64,000 nucleotides of DNA from assembly GCF_937616625.2 (NCBI RefSeq), contig NC_065575.1, forward strand, positions 29,201,001 through 29,265,000, in the 5' to 3' direction. The first letter of the stretch is position 1. Each line of letters begins with the position of its first letter. Both the position numbers and the translations under genes were made by a program. This DNA comes from Mercurialis annua (taxonomy: Eukaryota > Streptophyta > Magnoliopsida > Malpighiales > Euphorbiaceae). The notes beneath the pieces are model-generated. The model did no database searches and was not told the origin of the DNA. It saw only the letters and a program-made list of their open reading frames with translations. This document shows, piece by piece, positions 23,062 to 35,056 of the stretch.

Positions 23062-25744
23062 TGTAATACCCCAAAATATTTAAGTACCTAATTGGACCAC
23101 GTGTCCAGTCTGGATTCGCCAGAGTGGCGAAATCAAAAAGAATTCTGATAAAAATTAAGATAAATAAGTTTTAGCAGATTGGTTTTGTAAAGGATTATGG
23201 TGAAGGATTTAATAATGTATTTCAATTCTAAAGTCAGAATTGGAATTGTAAGGAAAAATGTCAAGAAAAGCCCAAAATAAAGTATAGGGACCAAAGTGGT
23301 AATTTAGCCACTTTGGGACGAAAATGGAATTATTTCGCCAAGGTCCGCGAAATGTCTTATAGTATATGTGGTGAAAGTTTCGGGTCAATCGGAGACCTTT
23401 TAAAATTTGGACGCGGATGCGTTTTGGACTAAAATGCAACTTTTGAGAAGTTTAAGGGCCGAAGTGTAAATTAGCCAATTAAGCTTAGAGAATAGCAATT
23501 TAAAGATTAATGACGGAAAAATAAAATATTGAGTTAGTATTATTTATCGGATATAAATAATACGTAAGTAATCGAATTAAAAGGATAATTAAACCATTTA
23601 GTTAAATTAGAAAGTTTAAAAGAGAAATGGTTTAAATTAAAGAAATAAAGGACCAAAGTGGCTAGTTAACCAAGAAATATATGTTTCTTTCCATATGAAT
23701 AAGGAAAAGGGGAAGTGATCAGAGAAAGAAGAAACCTACAGAAGGTTTCGACGATCAAATGCGATCCGTCGCGGTTTCGCCGTTTCTCGTCCAAATCGCG
23801 AGTTCTTTATATCGATTCGTCCAGAATTCAATTCTCTATCATCGTTAAGCTTCAAACCGAGGTAAGCTTGACGTTTTTATTGTGAGAATTGGAAATTAGG
23901 GTTATTTCGTTTTAACGAATTAAACGAATCGTAATCGCGTTTCTATAGTCGTTTTTGGTATGAATTGGATTGGAATTTGTGTTATAATAAAGTGGGAGCA
24001 TGTCGGGAGTGCCGGCGAGCGACGAAGCGCCCGGAAAATGGATTTTCCGGGAGCTGCCGTGGGTGTGCGAACGCACACCGTAGTATGCGGACGCACACAT
24101 GGTGTGCGAACGCACAGGGTGTGCGAACGCACACCTCTGTGTGCGAACGCACACCTGCTGGTGTGCAGACGCACACCAGACCGTGCGAACGCACGGGACC
24201 CTTTTGTGCGCTCGCACCGCAGGCTATCGCACCTGTTTGTGTACCTTGAATTGTTTTGACCTAGCCTCCCGAATTCAAGTATGTCGGATATTGAAAATGG
24301 ATCACGGACTCTGAAAACCCGAAATTTGGATATAGGACATGACGTATACAACTAGGGTTTTATTATATAAGAAACCTATAGTTGAAGATCGATAAAAGAA
24401 ATATGATTAAGAGATTATTGAAATTGAGAGTCGTATTTGAAATACGATTGCAATAACCTAAGTTTATAACTTAGGGTTTAAATACTAAACCTACGTTTAT
24501 GAATTAAACGTACAGGTAACTCGACTAAGTAACTGTCATACCGACAAGCTACCAAGCCGTCTAGCTGGAATAGCTACGAGATCATATAACATATGGAACC
24601 TACGTGATGAGTTGACGATAATGCAATTTTGGGATAGCGGTCACTGTGAGTTGCTCTTTACTTTCGTGTATTATACATATAAAGTTATTTTATATTGATA
24701 TGTATACTGTTTTTACGCATCGCATGTTATATGATTTGATTAAATATTATATGTTTCTATCAAATGTATATACGAGAACTAGTATGCGATCCGAAGAAAC
24801 TAGCTACCTATTGGGTGTCAATAGGCTGTGTGATCACCAGTATCGAGTCAGTCTAGTATGTTTGCATTGAGAAATGACTTGACACAGCTGGGAGCTGTTG
24901 ATGAATATGATATTTACGATTGGGTTATGATTTCGATACGCAGAGTGAACTCGGCTACGGTGTAGCCTGGAAGTCCCCGTATCGAGTGGCTGGGCCACTA
25001 GCGAGTTGGACTCGCAATTGATATTTACGATTGGGTTGAATGATATATGATTATTCGAGAGATGTGTCGCATGCTAGGATATTAGTTTCACACGGATCAA
25101 ATACATGTTTATATGTTGTATACTATTGTTTTCTTGAGATGCGATGTTATATGTTTATATTAATACCGTTAGTAACTTGCAAGCTCACTCAGTATTTCCC
25201 AAAATACTGACCCCCTCACAGTGTTTCCTTTCAGGTGACCGGAGTCGGATCAGACAGACCATCACCTTTGTGTCGGCAACCTTTTGGCTTACACAAAGTA
25301 CGAGTTTTATAGAGCTGCAGTAGTCAGTAGGTGTCAGTATTAGGTTTATGATTCAATTTCAAACGGTATTGAAAAGTAAACTCTGATATAATTTTATAAA
25401 TGAATTGTTTAGAAAGATGACGTTTATCCGTTTGAATTTGATACCAATTACCGTGAATGGAATTGGTGATGTTTGTGATCAGGAACAGGGCGGTGCTGGA
25501 TATGAGATATCGCTCGGTAAGACCCTGGTTTCTAGAAATTGTTTCGCTAATGTTTTCAGAAAAGGAATTCTATATTTTTATAATTGAATTATATTATTTA
25601 AAGAAGATTTCTGATAATGTATTATATATAATAAAACGTTTTAATCGCGAAAAATTTATATTGATTTTAGGCTTGCTACGGGTTCCGGAGCTACCACTCC
25701 CGTTTCCTAGCGCCGGTCACGGCTTAATAATTTGGGTCGTGACA
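23062..25744 (+). repeat. 3' long terminal repeat (2683 bp)
   Basis: This is a near-identical copy of the 5' LTR. Differences seen by eye include TCCAG for TCCAT near 23824, one T fewer near 23953, three or four changes within the palindrome cluster, GTTATATG for GTTAGATG near 24726, CTCAG for CTCGG near 25191, CATCACC for CATCTCC near 25264, GTATTATA for GTATAATA near 25621 and GTTTCC for GTTCCC near 25703. About 12 changes in 2.68 kb is roughly 0.4-0.5 percent divergence. Confidence 0.95.
24063..24217. repeat. Palindrome cluster in 3' LTR
   Basis: This is the counterpart of the cluster at 18065-18219, with the same eight units. Unit 2 reads GTATGCGG here, and unit 6 reads GTGTGCAG. The hairpin with CCCGGAAAA/TTTTCCGGG stems lies just upstream at 24030-24051. 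A sizeable share of all differences between the two LTRs falls inside this 155-bp cluster. Confidence 0.9.
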
Positions 25745-25749
25745 ATTTT
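25745..25749. repeat. Target-site duplication ATTTT, right copy
   Basis: ATTTT follows the CA end of the 3' LTR and matches 17058-17062. Satellite spacer C resumes directly with GAACACTTATT. Confidence 0.95.
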
Positions 25750-28700
25750 GAACACTTATTTAACCTATTGTCATCATTAAATCTGTGGCCGAAACATTTT
25801 CAAACGTTTGAGTTGGTTTTTGTAGGAAGGATATAAGGAATCACGGTTCCGTGCCCACGCAAATATTTTCCGCGCCCACGCACAACTGTTCCGCGCCCAC
25901 GCACAACATTTCCTCAGTCATCGATGGCTCCGCCTATGCTGAACACGTTGCTCTTCTTACGCTTTCAAAGTAAGTTAAACATATTTGAGTTGCATGATTC
26001 TAATATAACCACTAGATTATCATTCCCCGGTGTTCAAATACTTGTTGATGTTTTCAATACATTTCATTATCATCCACCGCGACACTTGTTAGATCTTCTC
26101 TCCTGAAATTGTCTTTTGATCAACACTTTCCATCTCAAATACCAACATTCTCCCTTGAGTTGCATGATTCAAAAATTACCTATAGAATAATAATCCTCCG
26201 TATTCAAATGCTCTATGCGGCATTCAATACATTTCAGTGTCAACAACCACGACACTTGTTTGGTATTCTATCCAAACATTTTCTTTTAAACACCTTCCAT
26301 CTCAGAAGCCAACATTCTTCCTTCCTACCCATTATTCTTAAATTTTGAACACTTATTCGACCTATTGTAGTCGTTGTTAAATCTGTGGCCGAAACATTTT
26401 CAAACGTTTGAGTTGGTTTTTGTAGGAAGGATATAACTCATCACGGTTCCGCGCCCACGCAAATATGTTCCACACCCACGCAAAACTGTTCCGCGCCCAC
26501 GCAGAACATTTCCTCGTTCATCGATGTCTCCGCCTATACCAACATTCTCCCTTGAGTTGCATGATTCTAAAATGACCAATAGAATAATAATCCTCCGTAT
26601 TCAAATGCTCAATGCGGCTTTCAATACATTTCAGTGTCAACAACCACGAAACTTGACTCTATCCAAACATTTTCTTTTAAACATTTTCCATCTCAGAAAC
26701 CAACATTCTTCCTTCCTACCCATTATTCTTAAATTTTGAACACTTATTCGACGTATTCTCGTCATTAAATATGTGCCCGAAACATTATAAAACGTTTGAG
26801 TTGGTTTTTGTAGGAAGGATATAAGGCATCACGGTTCCGCGTCCACGCAAATATTTTCCGTGCCAACGCACAACATTTCCCCGGTCATCGATGGCTCCGC
26901 TTATGCTGAACACGTTGCTCTTCTTATGCTATCAAAGTAAGTTAAACATATTTGAGTTGCATGCTTCTAAAATAACCATGAGATGATCATTCCCCGGTGT
27001 TCAAATGCTCTATGATTTTTTCAATACATTTCACTATCATCCACCGCGACACTTGTTAGATCTTCTATCCTGAAATTGTCTTTTGATCAACACTTTCCAT
27101 CTAAAATACCAACATTCTCCCTTGAGTTGCATGATTCAAAAATGACCTATAGAATAATAATCCTCCGTATTCAAATTCTCAATGCGGCTTTCAATACATT
27201 TAAGTGTCAACAACCACGAAACTTGTTTGGTACTCTATCCAAACATTTTCTTTTAAACACCTTCTATCTCAGAAGCCAACATTCTTCCTTCCTACCCATT
27301 ATTCTTAAATTTTGAACACTTATTCGACCTATTGTCGTCGTTGATCTGTGGCCGAAACATTTTCAAACGTTTGAGTTTGTTTTTGTAGGAAGGATATAGC
27401 GCATCACGGTTCCACGCCCACGCAAATATGTTCCGCGCCGATGCACAACTGTTCCGCGCCCACGCAGAAAATTTCCCCGGTCATCGATGGCTCCGCCTAT
27501 GCTGGTTACTCATCAAATTATCGATGATGTTTTCAATACATTTCACTATCATCCAACGCGACACTTGTTAGATCTTCTATCCTGAAATTGTCTTTTGATC
27601 AACACTTCCCATCTTAAATACCAACATTCTCCCTTGAGTTGCATGATTCAAATATGACCTATAGAATAATAATCCTCCGTATTCAAATGCTCAATGTGGC
27701 TTTCAATACATTTCAGTGTCAACAACCACGAAACTTGTTTGGTACTCTATCCAAACATTTTCTTTTAAACACCTTCACTCTCAAAAGCCAACATTCTTCC
27801 TTCCTACCCATTATTCTTAAATTTTGAACACTTATTCGACCTATTGTCGTCATTAAATCTGTGGCCGAAACATTTTCAAACGTTTGAGTATGTTTTTTTA
27901 GGAAGGATATAAGGTATCACGGTTCCGCGCCCACGCAAATATGTTCCGCGCCCGCGCACAACTGTTCCGCGCCCACGCACAACATTTCCTCGGTCATCGA
28001 TGGCTCCGCCTATGCTGAACACGTTGCTCTTCTTACGCTATCAAAGTAAGTTAAACATATTTGAGTTGCATGCTTCTAAAATAACCACTAGATTATCTTT
28101 TCCCGGTGTTCAAATGCTCGTTGATGTTTTCAATACATTTCACTGTCATCCACCGCGACACTTGTTAGATCTTCTATCCTGAAATTGTCTTTTGATCAAC
28201 ACTTTCCATCTCAAATACCAACATTCTCCCTTGAGTTGCATGATTCAAAAATGTCCAATAGAGTAATAATCCTCCGTATTCAAATGCTCAATGCGGCTTT
28301 CAATACATTTCAGTGTCAACAACCACGAAACTTGTTTGGTACTCTATCCAAACATTTTCTTTTAAACACCTTCCATCTGAGAAGCCAACATTCTTCCTTC
28401 CTACCCATTATTCTTAAATTTTGAACACTTATTCGACCTATTGTAATCGTTAAATGTGTGTCCGAAACATTTTCAAACGTTTGAGTTGGTTTTTGTTGGA
28501 AGGATATAAGACATCACGGTTCCGCGCCCACGCGCAACTGTTCCGCGCCCACGCACAACATTTCCTTGGTCATCGATGGCTCTGAATATGTTGAACATGT
28601 TGCTCTTCTTACGCTATCAAAGTAAGTTATACATATTTGAGTTGCATGCTTCTAAAATAACCACTAGATTATCATTCCCCGGTGTTCAAATGCTCGATGA

Positions 28701-31491
28701 TGTTTTCAATACATTTCACTATCATCCACCGCGACACTTGTTAGATCTTCTATCCTGAAATTGTCTTTTGATCAACACTTTCCATCTCAAAGACCAACAT
28801 TCTCCCTTAAGTTGCATGTTTAAAAAATGTCTTATAGAATAATAATCCTCCGTATTCAAATGCTCAATGCGGCTTTCAATACATTTCAGTGTCAACAACC
28901 ACGAAACTTGTTTCGTACACTATCCAAACATTTTCTTTTAAACACCTTCCATCTCAGAAGCCAACATTCTTCCTTCCTACCCATTATTCTTAAATTTTAA
29001 ACACTTATTCGACCTATTGTCGTTGTTAAATCTGTGGCCGAAACATTTTCAAACGTTTGAGTTGGTTTTTGTAGGAAGGATATAACGCATCACGGTTCCG
29101 CGCCCCCGCAAATATGTTCCACGCCCACGCACAACTGTTCCGCGCCCACGCAGAACATTTCCTCAGTCATCGATGGCTCCGCCTATACCAACATTCTCCC
29201 TTGAGTTGCATGATTTAAAAATGACCTATATAATAATAATCCTCCGTATTCAAATGCTCAATGCAGCTTTCAATACATTTCAGTGTCAACAACCACGAAA
29301 CATGTTTGGTACTCTATCCAAACATTTTTTTTAAACACCTTCCATCTCAAAAGCCAACATTATTCCTTCCTACCCATTATTTTTAAATTTTGAACACTTA
29401 TTTGACCTATTGTCGTCATTAAATCAGTGGCTGAAACATTTTCAATTGTTTGAGTTGGTTTTTGTAGGTAGGATATAAGGCATCACGGTTCCGCGACCAC
29501 GCAAATATTTTTCGCGCCCACGCACAACATTTCCCCGGTCATCGAAGGCTCCGCCTATGCTGAACATGTTTCTCTTCTTACGCTATCAAAGTAAGTTAAA
29601 CATATTTGAGTTTCATGCTTCTAAAATAACAACTAGATTATCATTCCCTGGTGTTCAAATGCTCGAAGATGTTTTCAATACATTTCACTATCATCCACCG
29701 CGACACTTGTTAGATCTTCTATCCTGAAATTTTCTTTTGATCAACACTTTCCATCTCAAATACTAACATTCTCCCTTGAGTTGCATGATTCAAAAATGAC
29801 GTACAGAACAATAATCCTCCGTATTCAAATGCTCAATGCGGCTTTCAATACATTTCAGTGTCAACAACCACGAAACTTGTTTGGTACTCTATCCAAACAT
29901 TTTCCTTTAAACACCTTCCATCTTAGAAGCCAACATTCTTCCTTCCTACCCATTATTCTTAAATTTTGAACACTTATTCGACCTATTGTCGTTGTTAAAT
30001 CTGTGGCCGAAACATTTTCAAATGTTTGAGTTGGTTTTTGTAGGAAGGATATAACGCATCACGGTTCCGCGCCCACGCAAATATTTTCCACGCCCGCGCA
30101 CAACTGTTCCGCGCCCACGCAGAACATTTCCTCGGTCATCGATGGCTCCGCCTATACCAACATTCTCCCTTGAGTTGCATGATTCAAAAATGACCTATAG
30201 AATAATAATCATCCGTATTCAAATGCTCAATGCGGCTTTCAATACATTTCAGTGTCAACAACCACGAAACTTGTTTGGTACTCTATCCAAACATTTTCTT
30301 TTAAACACCTTCCATCTAATAAGCCAACATTCTTCCTTCCTACCCATTATTCTTAAATTTTGAACACTTGTTCGACCTATTGTTGTCGTTGATCTGTGGA
30401 TGAAACATTTTCAAACGTTTGAGTTGGTTTTTGTAGGAAGGATATAAGGCATCACGGTTCCGCGCCCCACGCACAACTGTTCTGCGCCCACACAGAAACT
30501 TTCCTCGGTCATCGATGGCTCCGTCTATACTGAACACGTTGCTCTTCTTACGCTATCAAAGTAAGTTAAACATATTTGAGTTGCATGCTTCTAAAATAAC
30601 CACTAGATTATCATTCCCAGGTGTTCAAATGCTCGATGATGTTTTCAATACATTTCACTATCATCCACCGCGACACTTGTTAGATCTTCTATCCTGAAAT
30701 TGTCTTTTGATAAACACTTTCCATCTCAAATACCAACATTCTTCCTTGAGTTGCATGATTCAAAAATGACCTATAGAATAATAATCCTCCATATTCAAAT
30801 GCTCAATGCGGCTTTCAATACATTTCAGTGTCAACAACCACGACACTTGTTTGGTACTCTATCCAAACATTTTCTTTTAAACACCTTCCATCTCAGAAGC
30901 CAACATTATATCCTTCCTACTCATTATTCTTGAATTTTGAACACTTATTTGACCTATTGTCGTCCTTGATCTGTGGCCGAAACATTTTCAAACGTTTGAG
31001 TTGGTTTTTGTAGGAAGGATATAAGGCATCACGGTTCCGCGCCCACGCAAATATGTTCCGCGCCCGCGCACAACACTTCCCCGGCCAACGATGGCTCCGC
31101 CTATGCTGAACACGTTGCTCTTCTTGCGCTATCAAAGTAAGTTAAACATATTTGAGTTGCATGCTTCTAAAATAACCACTAGATTATCATTCCCCGGTGT
31201 TCAAATGCTCAATGATGTTTTCAATACATTTCACAATCATCCACCGCAACACTTGTTAGATCTTCTATCCTGAAATTGTCTTTTGATCAACACTTTCCAT
31301 CTCAAATATCAACATTCTTCCTTGAGTTGCATGATTCAAAAACGACCTATAGAATAATAATCCTCCGTATTCAAATGCTCAATGCGGCTTTCAATATATT
31401 TCAGTGTCAACAACCACAACACTTGTTTGGTACTCTATCCAAACATTTTCTTTTAAACACCTTCCATCTCAGAATCCAACATTCTTCCTTC
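25745..31491 (+). repeat. Composite satellite, segment 2 (mixed units)
   Basis: The satellite resumes in spacer C after the LTR element. Units with module A start near 25924, 26892, 28000, 28577, 29548, 30515 and 31091. B-only units start near 26524, 29176 and 30142. The unit near 27489 has lost the first part of module A (the leader runs through GTTACTCATC into ATTATCGATGATG). Minisatellite copy number is mostly one to three. Short frames starting at the leader ATG or in module A recur in many units but break in others, so no gene is called. Confidence 0.92.
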
Positions 31492-31515
31492 CAGTGGTGG
31501 AACCACGGGAGGGTC

Positions 31516-31537
31516 AGGAGGGTCGGCCGACCCTCCT
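31516..31537. other. 22-bp perfect palindrome inside the hAT-like element
   Basis: AGGAGGGTCGG is followed directly by its exact reverse complement CCGACCCTCCT. It lies 24 bp inside the left end. Subterminal GC-rich motifs are typical transposase contact sites in hAT elements; here that role is inference. Confidence 0.8.
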
Positions 31538-32198
31538 CGCCGGAGAAAGACCAAGGGACCGGTGCTACTCTCCACTGGTCCCCTGCTGTTCTCGACCCTC
31601 CCGTGTCACCGGCCTGGCAGCTGATGCAGGCTGCCGGCCAAGAATGATTCACGAATATCAGATAATCACTTGCAGATTATAAAAAGCTTCAATCTTTACA
31701 AATCGAAAATCCCCCACAACCAAAGATTCAAGCTTTTACACATCCACATGAATGAAACCCAGAATTTGAAAACAGCAAACCATACAACCCACTAAAAATT
31801 AATAGAGTGATCCTAAGAAGCTAAAGATTTAACACGCAAACAAACACAATAACAGCAGCAGATGGGTTGTTGAGAAAACACCGCTTTCCTAGTCACCGGT
31901 CATTGTTGTCAATAAATTAATACATTAATAAATTTTCTGTTTCAACTAATTAAAATTTTATCTTTTAATTTGTAATTTAAACTTTATAATACACAACAAC
32001 TGTCATTCATTTTTTTGTGTAAAATTTATATTTTTGCTAATATGTGTCACTTTGGTTCTGTATTCTACAGCGTAAAATTAATATTTTTGCTAATTAGTAT
32101 TAATCTGATCAGGACTTCATTTTATTTTTACTTTCCTTTCCTCTTGTATTATATGGGAAATTATTATTTTTAAATAGATCCCACCCTCACACACCTAC

Positions 32199-32210
32199 AT
32201 CCGCCACTGC
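32199..32210. other. Internal copy of a terminal motif in the hAT-like element
   Basis: CATCCGCCACTG at 32199-32210 resembles the right terminal sequence (TTCCGCCACTG) about 100 bp before the true end. It may mark a nested or rearranged end, or a subterminal repeat. Confidence 0.55.
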
Positions 32211-32669
32211 ACGCCCCTAGAAATCTTGATTCGAGTACCCCTTCATTTAATTTACTTTGAAATTTTAAGTGAAATTTCGACCCCCCTCTAAAAAGATTCT
32301 GGTTCCGCCACTGTTCCTTCCTACCCATTATTCTTAAATTTTGAACAATTATTCGACCTATTGTCGTCGTTGATCTGTGGCCGAAACATTTTCAAACGTT
32401 TGAGTTTGTTTTTGTAGGAAGGATATATGGCATCACGGTTCCGCGCCCAAGAAAATATGTTCCGCGCCCACGCACAACACTTCCCCGGTCAACGATGGCT
32501 CCACCTATGCTTAACACGTTGCTCTTCTTGCGCTATCACAGTAAGTTAAACATATTTGAGTTGCATGCTTCTAAAATAACCACTAGATTATCATTCCCCG
32601 GCGTTCAAATGCTCGATGATGTTTTCAATACATTTCACTATCATCCACCGCGACACTTGTTAGATCTTC

Positions 32670-35056
32670 TATCGTGAAATTGTCTTTTGATCAACACTTT
32701 CCATCTCAAATACCAACATCCTCCCTTGAGTTGCATGATTCAAAAAATGACCTATAGAATAATAATCCTCCGTATTCAAATGCTCAATAGGGCTTTCAAT
32801 ACATTTCAGTGTCAACAACCACGACACTTGTTTGGTACTCTATCCAAACATTTTCTTTTAAACATCTTCCATCTCAGAAGCCAACATTCTTCCTTCCTAT
32901 ACATTTTTTTTTTAATTTTGAACACTTATCCGACCTATTGTCGTCGTTGATCTGAGGCCGAAACATTTTCAAACGTTTGAGTTGGTTTTTGTAGGAAGGA
33001 GATAACGCATTTTGGTTCCGCGCCCACGCAAATATGTTCCGCGCCCTCGCACAACTGTTCCGCGCCCACGCACAACTGTTTCGCGCCCACGCACAACATT
33101 TCCCCAGTCATCGATGGCTCCGCCTATGCTGAACACGTTGTTCTTCTTACGCTATCAAAGTAAATTAAACATATTTGAGTTGCATTCTTCTAAAATAACC
33201 ACTAGATTATCATTCCCCGGTATTCAAATGCTCGATGATGTTTTCAATACATTTCACTATCATCCACCGCGACACTTGTTAGATCTTCTATCCTGAAATT
33301 GTCTTTTGATCAACACTTTCCATCTCAAATACCAACATTCTTCCTTGAGTTGCATGATTCAAAAATGACCTATAGAATAATAATCCTCCGTATTCAAATG
33401 CTCAATGCGGCTTTCAATACATTTCAGTGTCAACAACCACGACACTTGTTTGGTACTCTATCCAAACATTTTCTTTTAAACACCTTCCATCTCAGAAGCC
33501 AACATTATTCCTTCCTACCCATTATTCTTAAATTTTGAACACTTATTCGACCTATTATCGTCCTTGATCTGTGGCCGAAACATTTTCAAACGTTTGAGTT
33601 GGTTTTTGTAGGAAGGATATAAGGAATCACGGTTCCGTGCCCACACAAATATGTTCCGCGCCCATGCACAACACTTCCCCAGCCATCGATGGCTCCGCCT
33701 ATGATGAACACATTGCTCTTCTTACGCTATCAAAGTAAGTTAAACATATTTGAGTTGCATGCTTCTATAATAACCACTAGATTATCATTCCCCCGTATTC
33801 CAAGGCTCGATGATGTTTTCAATACATTTCACTATCATCCACCGCGACACTCGTTAGATCTTCTATCCTGAAATCGTCTTTTGATCAACACTTTCCATCT
33901 CAAATACCAACATTTTCCCTTGAGTTGCATGATTCAAAAAATGACCTATAGAATAATAATCCTCTGTATTCAAATGATCAATGCGGCTTTCAATACATTT
34001 AAGTGTCAACAACCACGAAACTTGTTTGGTACTCTATCCAAACATTTTCTTTTAAACACCTTCCATCTCAGAAGCCAACATTCTTCCTTCCTACTTATTA
34101 TTCTTAAATTTTGAACACTTATTCGACCTATTGTCGTCGTTGATCTGTGGCCGAAACATTTTCAAACGTTTGAGTTTGTTTTTGTAGGAAGGAAATAAGG
34201 CATCACGGTTCCGCGCCCACGCACAACTGTTCCGCGCCCAAACAGAACATTTCCTCTGCCATCGATGGCTCCGCCTATGCTTAACACGTTGCTCTTCTTA
34301 CGCTATCAAAGTAAGTTAAACTTATTTGAGTTGCATGCTTCTAAAATAACCACTAGCTTATCATTCCCCGGTGTTCAAATGCTCGATGATGTTTTCAATA
34401 CATTTCACTATCATCCACCGCGACACTTGTTAGATCTTCTGTCCTGAAATTGTCTTTTGATCAACACTTTCCATCTCAAATACCAACATTCTCCCATGAG
34501 TTGCATGATTAAAAAATGAGCTATAGAATAATAATCCTCCGTATTCAAATGCTCAATGCGGCTTTCAATACATTTATGTGTCAACAACCACGAAACTTAT
34601 TTGGTACTCTATCCAAACATTTTCTTTTAAACACCTTCCATCTCAGAAGCCAACATTCTTCCTTCCTACCCATTATTCTTAAATTTTGAACACTTATTCG
34701 ACCTATTGTCATCGTTGATCTGTGGCCGAAACAATTTCAAACGTTTGAGTTGGTTTTTGTAGGAAGGATATAATGCATCACGGTTCCGCGCCCACGCAAA
34801 TATGTTCCGCGCCCCTGCACAACTGTTCCGCGCCCACGCACAACCGTTCCGCGCCCACGCAGAACATTTCCCTGGTCATCGATGGCTCCTCCTATGCTGA
34901 ACACGTTGCTCATCTTACGCTATCAATGTAAGTTAAACATATTTGACTTTCATGTTTTTATAATAACCACTAGATTATCATTCCCCCGTATTCAAATGCT
35001 CGATGATGTTTTCAATACATTTCACTATCATCCACCGCGACACTTGTTAGATCTTC
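32670..35056 (+). repeat. 2387-bp four-unit higher-order repeat, copy 1
   Basis: Four consecutive units are duplicated in tandem at an exact 2387-bp offset. Shared private variants include TATCGTGAAATTG (32670 and 35057), CTCAATAGGGC, the T-run after TATACA near 32905 and 35292, and CAAAGTAAATTAAAC. Only scattered differences were seen (for example near 32868/35255, 33014/35401 and 33555/35947). Boundaries are approximate to within tens of bases. Confidence 0.85.

Larger units (their letters stand above)
17063..25744 (+). mobile_element. Non-autonomous LTR retrotransposon (LARD-like)
   Basis: This is a complete 8682-bp element: TG...CA long terminal repeats, a tRNA primer site directly inside the left LTR, a polypurine tract directly before the right LTR, and a perfect 5-bp target duplication. 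The internal region is only 3315 bp. I find no open frame or motif for Gag, protease, reverse transcriptase, RNase H or integrase. Long LTRs around a non-coding core are the features of large retrotransposon derivatives (LARDs), which depend on enzymes of an autonomous partner. The end sequence GGACGAATTTTTATAAG and the GGGGGGAAGA tract resemble plant Ty3/gypsy elements, so a Ty3/gypsy partner is likely but not proven. The orientation follows from the primer site and polypurine tract. Confidence 0.93.
31492..32313. mobile_element. Non-autonomous hAT-like DNA transposon
   Basis: About 822 bp of unrelated DNA interrupts module B near its end. The ends are CAGTGGTGGAACC and GGTTCCGCCACTG, inverted repeats of 13 bp with one mismatch. 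TTCCTTC(C) lies on both sides (31485-31491/2 and 32314-32320/1), a 7-bp duplication, or 8 bp if the shared C is counted; the target in uninterrupted units is a single TTCCTTCC. Ends of the CAGTGGCGG type with 8-bp duplications are common in plant hAT families. The interior is AT-rich with no transposase, so it would need an enzyme in trans. The class call is from ends only; a different TIR superfamily is possible. Confidence 0.75.

Noticed and set aside
24480..24560. Short TTTAGGG-like and TAGGGTTT motifs in the LTRs considered as telomeric repeats
   Set aside because: They occur as isolated single motifs with no tandem run, as expected by chance in AT-rich DNA.
31404..31682. Frames of 80-120 codons that cross from module B into the hAT-like element (both strands)
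   Set aside because: They are chance fusions across the transposon insertion point. Half of each is satellite sequence and the rest has no domain.
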